A DNA stretch of 49,948 bases from Desulfobacterium sp. (GCA_016342325.1 JAEINR010000042.1:1-49948); one strand, 5' to 3'. Counted from the stretch's first letter, positions 8,509 to 18,400 are shown. Notes: a model not told the origin generated them from the sequence alone. A program made the numbers and translations.

Positions 8509-8602
8509 ATGCAACAGCATGAAAAAAGAAAACAGAAAAGGCCTTTGCAACAGGCCCAGGATCGTTTTGTTGCAAAAACGAACGCAGGTGTTGCAAAAAC
8601 GA
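8509..8602. promoter_or_regulatory. Cluster of probable enhancer sites (TTGCAA type)
   Basis: The exact 13-mer GTTGCAAAAACGA occurs at 8569-8581 and 8590-8602, spaced 21 bp (two helical turns). The first copy lies inside the palindrome CGTTTTGTTGCAAAAACG (8563-8580). Two more TGCAAC elements are at 8509-8520 (ATGCAACAGCAT) and 8540-8556, where GGCCT/AGGCC arms flank TTGCAAC. All lie about 85-180 nt upstream of the -24 element, as expected for an enhancer-binding regulator, most simply the one encoded at 8606-9952. Confidence 0.65.
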
Positions 8603-8605
8603 CTA

Positions 8606-9952
8606 TCAGAGTCCGTGTTTTTTTATCTTCCGCCACAGGGAAGCACGGTCAATGCCCAGAATTTCGGCGGTTTTGGTGCGAACCCCACCGGTTATTTTCA
8701 GCAAATGGGCGATATAGTCCTGCTCCAGTTCGACCAGGGTCATGAATTGTTCATCCGGCCGCTTGTATACCTGAAGTTCCAACTCGATCAGGTCCGGTGG
8801 CAGATCACATGCACGGATTACGTCTCCCTGACAGACAGCCACTGCCCGTTCAAGAATGTTTTCCAGTTCCCGCACATTTCCGGGAAATGCATAGTTGCTC
8901 AACAGGGCCATGGCTTTCTGGGATATGGCTTTGATATCTTTGCCGCCCCGGCGGTTCAAACGGCTGAGGATATGGTAGGCCAGCAAGGGGATGTCTTCTT
9001 TTCGTTCGCTCAAGCCGGGCAGCTCGATATTAACAACATTGACGCGGAAATAAAGGTCCTTGCGAAACACGCCTCCGTCGACTGCTGCCTTCACGTCCAC
9101 GGCGGTGGCGGACACGATCCGGACATCGACGGGAATGGGACGATTGCCGCCGACCCGTATCAGCTCACCTTCCTGGAGCACCCGGAGGAGCTTTACCTGC
9201 ATGGTGTGGGGCATTTCTCCGATTTCGTCGAGGAAAAGGGTGCCACCGCCGGCCGCCTCCAGCAACCCGGTGCTCCGGGTTTCAGCCCCCGTGAAAGCGC
9301 CTTTTTCATGTCCGAAAAGTTCATTGTCGATGAGCGTCTCGCTCAATGCACCGCAATTAAAGGCCACGAATGGACCCTTGGCGCGTTTGCTGGTCGCGTG
9401 GATGGCGCGGGCGACCAGTTCCTTGCCGCTTCCGGAATCTCCGGTGATCATCACATTGCAGTCCGTCGGCCCAATCTGTTGGATGATGGATACGACGTCC
9501 CTGATTTTACTGCTTTCCCCGATAATAACAGGGGACTGGGTGTCTTTTGTGCCGTCGGCCGAGTGGTCGGACGCACCTTCTTTGGCTTGCCTGAGTTTCA
9601 GGGCCTGCTTAACCCGATCCCGGACCTGGTCCGGTGTAAACGGTTTTTCAAGATAATAAAATGCGCCTTCCTTGGTGGCCTCCACCGCGCCGTCTAGAGA
9701 GGCGTAACCGGTAATCAGAATCACTTCCATATCCGGAAAACGCGCCTTGACCCGGGTCATCAGGTCCAGCCCGTCCATGGTCGGCATCCGGACATCGCTG
9801 ATCACAAGGTGGCAGGGGTTCTGCTTGATCTGCTCCAATGCCCGCTGGGGATTGGAAAAGGCCGCAACCTGATATCCTTCCTTCTCAAGGATCCGTCGAA
9901 GCTGCTTAAGGGTGATCGGTTCATCATCAATAATAACAATATGGGGCGTCAT
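8606..9952 (-). CDS. NtrC-family sigma-54-dependent response regulator
   Basis: This 448-residue regulator has three domains. The receiver (1-120) has DD at 9-10, the phosphoacceptor Asp at about 53 in VISDVRMP, and the Lys in YLEKPF. The AAA+ domain (about 145-385) has Walker A GDSGSGKE, the sigma-54 contact loop HEKGAFTGA and Walker B GTLFLDEIGEM. A Fis-type helix-turn-helix (about 405-448) ends TAEILGIDRASLWRKIKKHGL. It activates sigma-54 promoters after phosphorylation. Its gene lies directly upstream of a -24/-12 promoter with repeated sites in the intervening 220 nt, so the UspA-SLC13-kinase operon is the obvious target. No cognate kinase gene adjoins it. The ribosome site is weak (AGGCAA). 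Confidence 0.95.
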   Translation of the reverse strand: MTPHIVIIDDEPITLKQLRRILEKEGYQVAAFSNPQRALEQIKQNPCHLVISDVRMPTMDGLDLMTRVKARFPDMEVILITGYASLDGAVEATKEGAFYYLEKPFTPDQVRDRVKQALKLRQAKEGASDHSADGTKDTQSPVIIGESSKIRDVVSIIQQIGPTDCNVMITGDSGSGKELVARAIHATSKRAKGPFVAFNCGALSETLIDNELFGHEKGAFTGAETRSTGLLEAAGGGTLFLDEIGEMPHTMQVKLLRVLQEGELIRVGGNRPIPVDVRIVSATAVDVKAAVDGGVFRKDLYFRVNVVNIELPGLSERKEDIPLLAYHILSRLNRRGGKDIKAISQKAMALLSNYAFPGNVRELENILERAVAVCQGDVIRACDLPPDLIELELQVYKRPDEQFMTLVELEQDYIAHLLKITGGVRTKTAEILGIDRASLWRKIKKHGL

Positions 9953-10268
9953 TAGATTGCCTGCAGGTTACGGGAACCCCCTTAAAAACGGTTGTGTTTT
10001 TCAACAATTGAATCTGCTTTAAATTTCGTATCTTTAGATTAGGCACCGGCTTTTTGTCAAGACTAATATGGGACGACGGTCTGGCCGGGGTAGGGGGGCT
10101 ATACATTGCCCCACTCCTGAATCTGTGATATCTTTCAAAAAATCCGGAAAAAACCGGAGCAGGCGCTCAATGCATTTTCTTTCATCATATGACCACGCTG
10201 ATGTCTCCATTGAAACAAGAGAACAGGAAATACACTTTATTTATAACGACAGGACGATAAACGATTTT

Positions 10269-11543
10269 ATGAGCTTTTCATCCCTGGGCTTATCCGCCCC
10301 TATTCTTGAAGCAGTGGCTGAACATGGCTACGAGACGCCAACACCTGTTCAAGCCAGGGCGATCCCTGCGGTGGTCCAAGGCAAGGATGTGATGGCGGCA
10401 GCCCAGACCGGTACCGGTAAGACAGCGGCTTTCATTCTTCCTATTTTAGAGCGACTTTCCAAAGGGGGGCAGGTTCAGGCGAATCAGGCCCGTGTACTTG
10501 TTTTAACGCCAACCCGTGAATTGGCTGCCCAGATTGGTGGGAGTGTGGTCACCTATGGTAAGCATTTGTCTTTGCGTTCCACCGTGGTCTATGGTGGGGT
10601 GAAGATCAATCCCCAGATGATGCGCTTGCGTAAGGGGGTCGACATACTGGTGGCAACACCGGGCCGCCTGCTGGATCTCTACCGGCAAAATGCGGTGAAG
10701 TTTAACCAGCTGGAGGTCTTGGTGCTGGATGAGGCCGATCGAATGCTGGACATGGGGTTTATTGATGATATCCGTAAAATTTTGGCCGTTTTGCCCCGTC
10801 AGCGCCAGAATCTGATGTTCTCTGCGACTTTGTCTGATGGGAGTCGACATCTTGCCCGGGGGTTGGTCAATCACCCGGTTGAGATTTCGGTAACACCGCA
10901 TACGACCACAGCGCAAACGGTCAAACAGTTGGTTCATCCGGTGGATAAGAAGCGGAAGTCGGCCTTGCTCACTCAATTAATTCGCAACAATAGATGGAAG
11001 CAGGTGCTGGTCTTCAGCAGAACAAAGCAAGGCGCAAACCGATTAACCCGTTACTTGGACGGGAAGGGGATGAAAGCTGCGGCAATCCATGGCGACAAGA
11101 GTCAGGGCGCCCGGACAAAAGCATTGGCTGAATTTAAAAATGGCACGACCCGAATACTGGTGGCAACGGATCTTGCCGCCAGGGGATTGGACATTGATCA
11201 GTTGCCCCAGGTTGTTAATTTTGATCTGCCCCATGTGCCGGAAGATTATGTGCACCGAATCGGTCGTACAGGCCGGGCCGGTGTCCAAGGCCAGGCGATC
11301 TCCCTGGTCAGTGCGGATGAGTTTCAGCAGCTCTCTGACATTGAGCGCCTGATCAAGAACGTGTTGACCCGGGAGTTGATTGATGGGTTTAAACCGGTTT
11401 TGGATGTTCCTGAGTCACGTTTGGATCTGCGACCATTTAAACCCAAAAAGCCGAAAAAGCCCAAGAAGAAAAAGTTGGGACAGGCCCTTCAAGGTCTTCC
11501 CAATGGCGGGGAGAGGGACGCCTTAAAAAAAACATTAAAGTGA
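10269..11543 (+). CDS. rhlE: DEAD-box ATP-dependent RNA helicase, RhlE type
   Basis: This 424-residue helicase unwinds RNA duplexes. The Q motif ([14 protein letters not shown]) is followed by Walker [26 protein letters not shown], the DEAD box in [16 protein letters not shown], and [10 protein letters not shown] in the second RecA-like lobe. The tail is lysine-rich ([12 protein letters not shown]), as in RhlE proteins that anchor on RNA. The open frame extends upstream to 10068, but homology begins at [12 protein letters not shown], so I take the ATG at 10269. The AGGA there is weak, so an earlier start cannot be excluded. The SLC13 gene follows after 10 nt, so the two are probably co-transcribed, though no functional link is evident. 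Confidence 0.93.
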   Translation: MSFSSLGLSAPILEAVAEHGYETPTPVQARAIPAVVQGKDVMAAAQTGTGKTAAFILPILERLSKGGQVQANQARVLVLTPTRELAAQIGGSVVTYGKHLSLRSTVVYGGVKINPQMMRLRKGVDILVATPGRLLDLYRQNAVKFNQLEVLVLDEADRMLDMGFIDDIRKILAVLPRQRQNLMFSATLSDGSRHLARGLVNHPVEISVTPHTTTAQTVKQLVHPVDKKRKSALLTQLIRNNRWKQVLVFSRTKQGANRLTRYLDGKGMKAAAIHGDKSQGARTKALAEFKNGTTRILVATDLAARGLDIDQLPQVVNFDLPHVPEDYVHRIGRTGRAGVQGQAISLVSADEFQQLSDIERLIKNVLTRELIDGFKPVLDVPESRLDLRPFKPKKPKKPKKKKLGQALQGLPNGGERDALKKTLK

Positions 11544-11553
11544 AGAGAATATC

Positions 11554-13416
11554 ATGACACTGCCGGGTAATATGACATTGGAGATGCTCATTGTTTTTGT
11601 TTTTCTGATCTTTGTTACCCTGCTTTTTGTGTTTGAAATTGTCCGGGTGGACATGGTGGGGCTGCTCATGATGGTCTTGCTGCCTCTGTCCGGGGTCATC
11701 GCACCATCAGACGCCATCAGCGGCCTGAGTTCCAATGCCGTGGTTTCCATCATTGCCGTGATCATCATGGGGGAAGGTTTGGACAAGACCGGTGTCATGA
11801 ACGTGTTTGCCCGGTATATCGTCCGGTTTTCAGGAAAAAGCCAGGTTCGGATGGTCTCTTTGATCTCCGGCACGGTGGCGGTTATTTCCAGTTTTATGCA
11901 AAATATCGGGGCGGTAGCCCTGTTTCTTCCGGCCGCCAACCGCATGTGCAAGCAGCTCAATGTGCCCATCTCCCAGGTGCTCATCCCCATGGGATATTGT
12001 GCCGTCATTGGCGGTTGCATCACCCTTGTGGGGTCAAGCCCCCTGATCCTGCTCAACGATCTCATGGCCTCCTGGTGGTCCAACAATCAGACCCTTTTAG
12101 GAAATCAACCCTTTGAAGCCTTCGGCCTTTTCAGTGTGGCCCCCCTGGGCATTGCCCTGGTGGTCGCAGCCATCCTCTATTTCATTGTCTTTGGTAAGTT
12201 CATCCTGCCCAAGGCTGACGCCAAAACCGATTCCCGCGCACTTTTGAACCACGACCTGGAATCCACCTATGGCCGGGAAGTCAGCAACGTATTTGAGATG
12301 CAGGTTCCCAAGAAATTTTATACCCGTCGGCTTGAAGAATTAAAACTGCGTCCCCTGTACCATGCCACAGTGGTCTGTATTTCCAAGCACAATGGCCGGT
12401 ATCGGGTCGACGTACCGGGCCGGGCCCATGTCATTGAACCCAATGACGTGGTGGGCATTGTCAGCAACCTTGACCATGCAAAAAAGCTGGCAAAGGACAT
12501 GGGCTGGACCCTTTGTGAGGAACTGAACATGCTCAACGGGGTATTGTCCGTGGACCATTCCGGCTTCACGGAAACCATTGTCACGCCCCGCTCGGAACTT
12601 GTCGGCAAGACATTGCATGAATACGGGTTCCGGAAAAAGCTCCAGGTCAACCCCCTGGCCCTGTACCGGCGGGACAAGGTACTGCTGGAGGATATTTCGG
12701 AAATCAAAATCCAGCCCGGGGATGCCTTTCTCCTCCACGGGGAGTGGGAAAAGTTCCATTTGCTCAAACAAAAACCGATCCTGATATTTACCGAGCACCT
12801 CCAGGGCGAGATCATGTACCCTGAAAAAGCAGGCCTTGCCACTGCCTGCCTTATCCTGGCCCTGGTCCTGGCCATGGGGCTCAAGGTTCAATTGTCCATT
12901 GCCCTGCTGACCGGGGCGGTCAGCATGATTCTGACCCGGGTCATGACCCTGGACGAGGCTTACAGGAGTGTGGACTGGATGACGGTGTTCCTGCTGGCAG
13001 GCTTGATTCCCCTTGGCATCGCCTTTGAAGAAACCGGGGCAGCTCGGTTTCTGGCCTCTTTTCTGGCCGGACTCATGGCGGGCTGGCTCACACCGGTCGG
13101 CCTTTTTTTGCTCATCGGATGCTTAACCTCTTTCTTCACCCTGGTCACCTCCAATATCGGTGCCACCGTGCTCATGATTCCGTTGGCCATGAACATGGCG
13201 ATTCCCTGCGGGGCCGATCCCAGGATGGCTGCCCTGCTGGTGGCCGTGGCCGCGTCCAATACCTTTATTCTGCCCACCCACCAGGTCAATGCCCTGATCA
13301 TGCGGCCCGGCGGGTACAGGGTTAAAGATTATGTCAGGGCCGGCAGCGGCATGACCCTGCTCTATATCGCCGTGGTCATGGTCATCATGTATTTTTTCTA
13401 CGGCATCACGACCTGA
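11554..13416 (+). CDS. SLC13 (DASS) family permease with two TrkA-C domains
   Basis: This 620-residue inner-membrane anion carrier has the same layout as the protein at 6094-7899. Helices lie at about 1-225 and 425-618, around a cytoplasmic pair of TrkA-C-like domains (about 245-410). Hallmarks are SSNAVVSIIAVIIMGEG, SSFMQNIGAVALFLP, GSSPLILLND, TSNIGATVLMIPL and LPTHQVNALIMRPGG. The two permeases are paralogues, but diverged in the loops. The start has GAAGAG 9 nt before the ATG, and the stop of the helicase gene is 10 nt upstream. A copy of its last codons occurs again at 15586-15654, after the broken chemoreceptor gene. Confidence 0.93.
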   Translation: MTLPGNMTLEMLIVFVFLIFVTLLFVFEIVRVDMVGLLMMVLLPLSGVIAPSDAISGLSSNAVVSIIAVIIMGEGLDKTGVMNVFARYIVRFSGKSQVRMVSLISGTVAVISSFMQNIGAVALFLPAANRMCKQLNVPISQVLIPMGYCAVIGGCITLVGSSPLILLNDLMASWWSNNQTLLGNQPFEAFGLFSVAPLGIALVVAAILYFIVFGKFILPKADAKTDSRALLNHDLESTYGREVSNVFEMQVPKKFYTRRLEELKLRPLYHATVVCISKHNGRYRVDVPGRAHVIEPNDVVGIVSNLDHAKKLAKDMGWTLCEELNMLNGVLSVDHSGFTETIVTPRSELVGKTLHEYGFRKKLQVNPLALYRRDKVLLEDISEIKIQPGDAFLLHGEWEKFHLLKQKPILIFTEHLQGEIMYPEKAGLATACLILALVLAMGLKVQLSIALLTGAVSMILTRVMTLDEAYRSVDWMTVFLLAGLIPLGIAFEETGAARFLASFLAGLMAGWLTPVGLFLLIGCLTSFFTLVTSNIGATVLMIPLAMNMAIPCGADPRMAALLVAVAASNTFILPTHQVNALIMRPGGYRVKDYVRAGSGMTLLYIAVVMVIMYFFYGITT

Positions 13417-13519
13417 AAACCGAACCTCGTTTTCTACACCCCATGTTGTGCCCGTGCCGGGCTTGGTGCATATTGCATCGTTTGGTTTTTTACCCCCAGG
13501 CTGTCCAAGGCAATACCAC

Positions 13520-15434
13520 CTAAATTTTAAACAAATCCACCGTATTCTTAAGACTGTTAGACAATTGGCTTAAATCATGTGAACAATTATTAACACGGGT
13601 GCTTTTTTCTGCCATTTCAGTCACGGTGTGGTTTAAATTGGCTATGTCGGATGCAATCTCACCGGCTACGCCTGAGCTTTGAGTCACATTTCCGGTGATC
13701 TCCTGGATTCCCTCCGCAGCCTGCCCAACATTTGTTGCGATTTCCTGGGTCGTCGCCGACTGCTCTTCCACTGCTGCCGCAACACCGTCAATCATTTCAT
13801 TCACACCGTTGATATCTTTAGTCACCGCTTCTATCTCGGTAATGGTTACTTTTGTTGAATCCTGTATATTCTCAATTTTCTCTTTTATTTCCTTGGTCGC
13901 CTGAGCCGTCTGCATGGCAAGATCTTTGATTTCATTTGCAACAACAGCGAAGCCTTTTCCTGCTTCGCCAGCACGGGCTGCTTCAATCGTTGCATTTAAG
14001 GCCAGAAGGTTTGTCTGGTCCGAGATATCGCTGATTGTTTCAACCACATTGCCGATATCCTTTGCAGAAGTTCCCAGCATATTGATGTTCTCAGATGCCA
14101 CGGTTGTCCTATTAACTGCCTGCTGGCTGGTACTCCTTGTTTTTGCCGTACTCTGAGAGATTTCGTTAATGGTTGACGTCATTTCTTCGGCTGCGGCGGA
14201 AACCATGCTGATATTGGTTGAAGACTGTTCAATGGCAGCGGCTACAGAAGTCATATTTGCATTCATTTCTTCTGTGGCTGCAGCAACTGTATTGGATGTG
14301 ATGGCCATCTTTTCCGTTCCCTCAGTCATTTCATTTGAGATGGACAGGATGTCTTTAGAAGAAACGTCCAAAGAATCTGAGCTTTTTGCGATATCCGAAA
14401 TGATACCCTGCAATTTTTCAAGAAACAGATTAAATGCCTCTGCCAAAAGGCCGATTTCATCTTTCGTCTTCACTTCCAACCGCTTGGTCAGATCACCTTC
14501 TCCCTCTGCAATATCTATCATATTATCAAGCATTATTTTAAGCGGTTTGGTCATGCCCTGGACAACAAAATAAATACCCAGCAATACAATCGCCAGCGTA
14601 ACAACAAAAATGGTGAGTGATAAATTTCTCAAGCCGTCTAAGGTTTCTCTGACTTCTGAATAAGTAGGTACCGCCCCCAATCGTCCAGCCGTATTCATCA
14701 ATGGTTCTGACGATCCCAAATTTAGGCCCTTTAAAATCGTATTCAAAATATCCGTTTTTCTTTTCTATCATCAGCTTGATAAAGCTCAGCTTATCACTTA
14801 AATTTTGGCCGATCAGTTTGGGGTCAGGGTGGGTTAACAATGTGCCATCTTTGTACAATACAAAAAGATAGCCGGTCTTACCAATTTTTATTTGGCTGAC
14901 AGCCTTGGCCAGAGAACCCAGGTTCAGGTCAACCCCTACGACCCCTGCTTTTTTACCGTTGTTAATGACTGCCATTGAAATCGTAACGGTCATTGTGTTT
15001 GCGGCAGCATCCACATAGGGCGCTGACACCACAGGCTTTTTATCTTTGGCAATGCTATACCAGGGCCGTTTCCTGGGATCATAACCCTCCGGCAGATCCA
15101 CCCTAGGCTCAATATAGAACTTGCCGGTCTTTTCTGAAGCAAAATACACATTCTTATAATCAGGATTCGCCGCCGCCACTGATTTGAATATTTTAAAACC
15201 TGCTTCCACACCATAAATATTGATATTGGTCCCAAGCATTGCGGTAATTTTTTATGTATGGTCTATTTGGTTAACGATACGCGTTCGGATATCTTCAACA
15301 GTCTGCTCTGTGTACTTAACTTCTTTCTCAAGCAGCATCCCCTTGCTTTTAAAGTATCCGGATCCGCCAACAATAATCATGGGAAACAGTGCGATGATCA
15401 TTGAAAAAATACCTATTTTGTAACTGGCTTTCAT
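13520..15434 (-). pseudogene. Methyl-accepting chemotaxis protein gene with a nonsense codon and a frameshift
   Basis: Three minus-strand pieces form one chemoreceptor. The first (15252-15434) has the start with AAAGGAG, a transmembrane helix and the beginning of the sensor, ending NQIDHT at a TAA. The second (from 15251 on) continues in the same frame with KITAMLGTNINIYG and a dCache sensor. It leaves frame after [10 protein letters not shown] at about 14662-14668, where one extra base (an A in the plus-strand AA at 14662-14663) would explain the shift. The third piece (to 13520) resumes at [11 protein letters not shown] with TM2, HAMP, and the signalling domain containing [22 protein letters not shown]. 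With both lesions corrected it would give a receptor of about 640 residues. Two lesions suggest a true pseudogene; sequencing errors remain possible. Confidence 0.85.
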
Positions 15435-15585
15435 AACGATCTCCTTTATCTGTTGGGCAAAATCTAGATAAAAAACACTTTTCTTTTAATCATTTTTTAA
15501 AAGTGGCGTTTATGGAGCCAATAGTACTCGGGAATCTTGTTAATTAAAATCATTCTACGATGGTGATCCCCTGTTGTCAACAAAG
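15435..15585. other. Upstream region of the broken chemoreceptor gene
   Basis: This stretch holds the chemoreceptor ribosome site and an AT-rich inverted repeat (CACTTTT at 15476-15482, AAAAGTG at 15499-15505). I see no gene in it. Confidence 0.4.
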
Positions 15586-15654
15586 GGTGATTTTATCCCA
15601 GCCGGTAGCAGTATGACCCTGCTCTATATGGCTGTGATCATGATCATCCTGTAA
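15586..15654 (+). pseudogene. Remnant of the 3' end of an SLC13 permease gene
   Basis: Codons from 15586 read DFIPAGSSMTLLYMAVIMIIL and then TAA. This matches the C-terminus of the permease at 11554-13416 (DYVRAGSGMTLLYIAVVMVIM), and the nucleotide match runs over about 58 bases with roughly eight substitutions. An extra A turns the expected Tyr codon into the stop. No further upstream permease sequence is visible; the broken chemoreceptor gene begins about 150 bp away. It looks like the last trace of a tandem permease copy, or of a duplicated segment flanking the chemoreceptor gene. Confidence 0.75.
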
Positions 15655-15738
15655 TTTTTTATACTTTTCTTGACAAAAAGCAACCTTCCATCCTAAGGTC
15701 GACCATTTTTTGATATTATTCTTGGAGAAAGAGATCCT

Positions 15739-17346
15739 GTGATCATACAAACATTGCTCGGCCCCACCAATACGCGAAGACGGCTCCTGCGGGATTTGAT
15801 TATCGTGATTTTGCTCACCTCCGGTGCCATCACAGCCGTCACCCTTGTTCAGGGCGCCAATATGCGTAACAACATTGCGCAAGAGCATATTCAACAAAGT
15901 CTGACCAACACATCGGATAGGATCTTTCAGTTCTACGAGCCCGTGGTAAGCAATGCGTTGTTGATTCAAAAATGGGGACTTGCCGGTATCTGGAAGATGG
16001 AAGACACGGCCTCGGTCACCGCCAAGCTGATCCCCATGATGGAGAACCTGCCCCAGGTCGGGGCCATCAAATTCGGGGAGACCTCCGGCCGCTCTTACCT
16101 TCTTTCCCGCAATGAAAACATCTGGATGACACGCACCACATCCCCGGACAAGCCGGGGGAGATCCTCTGGCAGCAGTGGGTAAACGGCCAGCCCATGGAG
16201 ACCCGGGTTGAAAAAAAGGCGTTTGATTTTAAAGAGCGCCTCTGGTATCGGGTGGGCCTCTCCCATTCTCCCCAGAACCAGGCCGCAGTCACCTGGATGC
16301 CCCCGTATCTGTTTGACTATGACAAGATCCCTGGATTATCCGCCGTCATGACCTGGCCCTCTGCCAAGGAAGAAGCAGAGATATCGGTGATGGCCCTTGA
16401 TGTCCCGATCAACGGGTTGTTCAATCGTATCTCAGAGACCCGGGTGGGAGCCAATGGAACAGCGTTTTTGTTTGATGGCGACACATCTGTATATCATCCG
16501 GTGAACAAGGCGGTTGAGACAGGGGACATCCTCTTCTCGTCTCGCCATACCGAGGTGGAGGCCGCCAATGTGCGTGGTGCCATGGCCGCCTGGCACGCCA
16601 AGGGTAAACCGAAAAAGGCCTTTATGTTCCCCTACGGTGGTCAGACATACTGGGCCGGGGTGCAGCCCATCAACGCGGATACTCGGGAATTCTGGATCGG
16701 TGTGGTGGTGCCGCAATCTGATTTCCTTAATAAAGTTCAGGAAAAACGCTGGGCGATTTTAGTGGTGGTGCTGGGCGTTCTTGGCCTGGGCCTTCTTATG
16801 GCCGGGTTTGTGGTCTGGAAATATCGCCATCAGCTTCGGGATATGCCGAACAGGGTGGTCCGTGACGCCTGTTTTGCCGACGATGTTCAGCGTCTCATCA
16901 GCCAGGGCGAAGGGGCCACCCTGGAGTTTAAATCCACCCTGCGCATGAACCTTAAGGCGGGAAAAAACGACAAGAACATCGAAGTGGCCTGGATGAAATC
17001 CGTGTCTGCGTTTATGAACACCAACGGCGGAATGATCATTATCGGTGTCAACGATGACGGAGAGGTGATCGGGACGGCCCCGGACGGGTTTGAAAGCGAA
17101 GACAAATGCCGGCTTCATTTCAGAAATCTCATGAATCAGCATATCGGCCTGGAGTTTACCAAGTACATCCATCTTTCCATTGGCACCATTGACGGTCACA
17201 CGGTAATGGTGATCGAGTGTGAACGGGCAGATGCCCCGGTTTTTTTGATCAACAAAAAAGACGAAGCGTTTTATGTGCGCAGCGGCCCCTCCAGCTTGAG
17301 TCTCACCATGCGCCAAATGCTGAAATACCTGGAGTCCCGAAAGTGA
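15739..17346 (+). CDS. Membrane Cache sensor fused to an AlbA_2 (Schlafen-like) domain
   Basis: This 535-residue protein has a membrane helix at about 17-38, an extracytoplasmic region at about 40-335 that looks like a Cache sensor (ending FWIGVVVPQSDFLNKV), a second helix at about 337-358, and a cytoplasmic AlbA_2 domain at about 385-510. The last is recognised by GEGATLEFKSTL, VSAFMNTNGGMIIIGVNDDGEVIG and AFYVRSGPSSLSLT. AlbA_2 domains occur in putative transcription regulators and Schlafen-related proteins, usually soluble. Fusion to a transmembrane sensor suggests ligand-controlled nucleic acid binding at the membrane; this is inference. The start is GTG, with GGAG 11 nt upstream. An SLC13 remnant lies just before it, so it may once have served a transporter. 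Confidence 0.85.
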   Translation: MIIQTLLGPTNTRRRLLRDLIIVILLTSGAITAVTLVQGANMRNNIAQEHIQQSLTNTSDRIFQFYEPVVSNALLIQKWGLAGIWKMEDTASVTAKLIPMMENLPQVGAIKFGETSGRSYLLSRNENIWMTRTTSPDKPGEILWQQWVNGQPMETRVEKKAFDFKERLWYRVGLSHSPQNQAAVTWMPPYLFDYDKIPGLSAVMTWPSAKEEAEISVMALDVPINGLFNRISETRVGANGTAFLFDGDTSVYHPVNKAVETGDILFSSRHTEVEAANVRGAMAAWHAKGKPKKAFMFPYGGQTYWAGVQPINADTREFWIGVVVPQSDFLNKVQEKRWAILVVVLGVLGLGLLMAGFVVWKYRHQLRDMPNRVVRDACFADDVQRLISQGEGATLEFKSTLRMNLKAGKNDKNIEVAWMKSVSAFMNTNGGMIIIGVNDDGEVIGTAPDGFESEDKCRLHFRNLMNQHIGLEFTKYIHLSIGTIDGHTVMVIECERADAPVFLINKKDEAFYVRSGPSSLSLTMRQMLKYLESRK

Positions 17347-17519
17347 GTTGTGGCTCTTTTAATATTGTCAAATGCCAGGCAGGATTATGTCTTTTCAATA
17401 TAAATAGTTTGTGTTAGGTTCAATAGATAGGCTTTTCATACAAGAAGAACACGTGAACGTTTGACCACCTACACTTTATCTCTTTCTTTTTTCAGCATTT
17501 TAAAGAGGAATGAGTCATT

Positions 17520-17945
17520 ATGTTAAAAATAACTGTGTTTAGTTTATTTGGTGTGTGTGTGTTGCTGTTATGTTCAACTTTTTCCTATGCATTCGATTTT
17601 AATCCGGGGACGTATGAAATTACTTCTACCGTTGAGATGCCGGGAATGCCTGTTGGATCAGTTCCTCCCCAGACCATTGTCCAGTGTGTGACAGCCCAGG
17701 ACCCGATTCCTGAAACGAATGCAGAGAGTGAGGATTGTAAAATGAAAAACATGAAACAGGCGGGTAACACTGTCACCTGGGAACTGGAATGTGTGCTGCA
17801 AGGCCAAACAATGGCAAGCCAGGGAGAGATACGCTATGCCGGCGACAACTTCAAAGGAACCGTTATAATGGAAATGGGGCCGGAGGTCGGAAGCATGACG
17901 ATTACCACCGTGATTACAGGAAAACGGCTTGGCAATTGCCAGTAA
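17520..17945 (+). CDS. Small secreted DUF3617-like protein
   Basis: This is a 141-residue exported protein. A signal peptide (about 1-24, ending TFSYA) precedes a mature domain starting FDFNPGTYEITSTVEMPGMP, which is the usual opening of DUF3617 proteins, and ending TTVITGKRLGNC. Cysteines are at VQCVTAQD, EDCKMKN, WELECVL and GNCQ, in two likely disulfide pairs. The fold is expected to be all beta and periplasmic; the function of the family is not known. GAGGAA lies about 11 nt before the ATG. It stands alone, 173 nt after the Cache-AlbA gene. Confidence 0.8.
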   Translation: MLKITVFSLFGVCVLLLCSTFSYAFDFNPGTYEITSTVEMPGMPVGSVPPQTIVQCVTAQDPIPETNAESEDCKMKNMKQAGNTVTWELECVLQGQTMASQGEIRYAGDNFKGTVIMEMGPEVGSMTITTVITGKRLGNCQ

Positions 17946-18079
17946 TATGAGCGTATTCTCAATGCAAAAAAAAAACATCTTTTCTTACGCATATGATGTG
18001 CATGTCGGTGGTTCTCTTAAGAAAACAGATAAACCAGCACCTGAAATATATTTCCATGCAATAGAATGGGGGGCATGAT

Positions 18080-18400
18080 ATGGGACAAGATTATTTTAAA
18101 GAAATAGTTGATGAATCCATGAATATTGGTGATTATAATTTACTTAAGGCCTTGTATGTAATGCATAATAGAGATGTAAAAATAGATAAAAGGATTAAAC
18201 ATGAAGACAAGTTCGTTAAAGTAAAAGAAAGAATTATGGATGACTACATTAACCTGATAAATTTTTATTTAGAAAATAACAGGACAAATGAAGAAGATCC
18301 AAAATATCTTGTTTATAAATCCATCGTAAGAAGTCAACTCGACTCAGTCGTTGAAGCATATATAAAAGAACATAAAAGTCGAACTTTATCTGAAAATTAA
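18080..18400 (+). CDS. AT-rich orphan gene of unknown function
   Basis: I do not recognise this 106-residue protein. It is charged and largely helical (DYFKEIVDESMNIGDYNLL, KVKERIMDDYINLINFYLE), with no signal peptide or membrane segment. Codon use is strikingly AT-rich (many AAA, ATA, TTA, GAA), unlike the neighbouring genes, which suggests recent acquisition. GGGGG lies 7 nt before the ATG. The flanking sequence from about 17950 to 18540 is also AT-rich. It could be a small phage- or plasmid-derived regulatory protein, but nothing in the sequence proves this. Confidence 0.6.
   Translation: MGQDYFKEIVDESMNIGDYNLLKALYVMHNRDVKIDKRIKHEDKFVKVKERIMDDYINLINFYLENNRTNEEDPKYLVYKSIVRSQLDSVVEAYIKEHKSRTLSEN

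Noticed and set aside
8396-9697. Long plus-strand open frame opposite the NtrC-type regulator
   Set aside because: It has no family motifs and mirrors the codons of a fully convincing regulator; its start also overlaps the sigma-54 promoter region.
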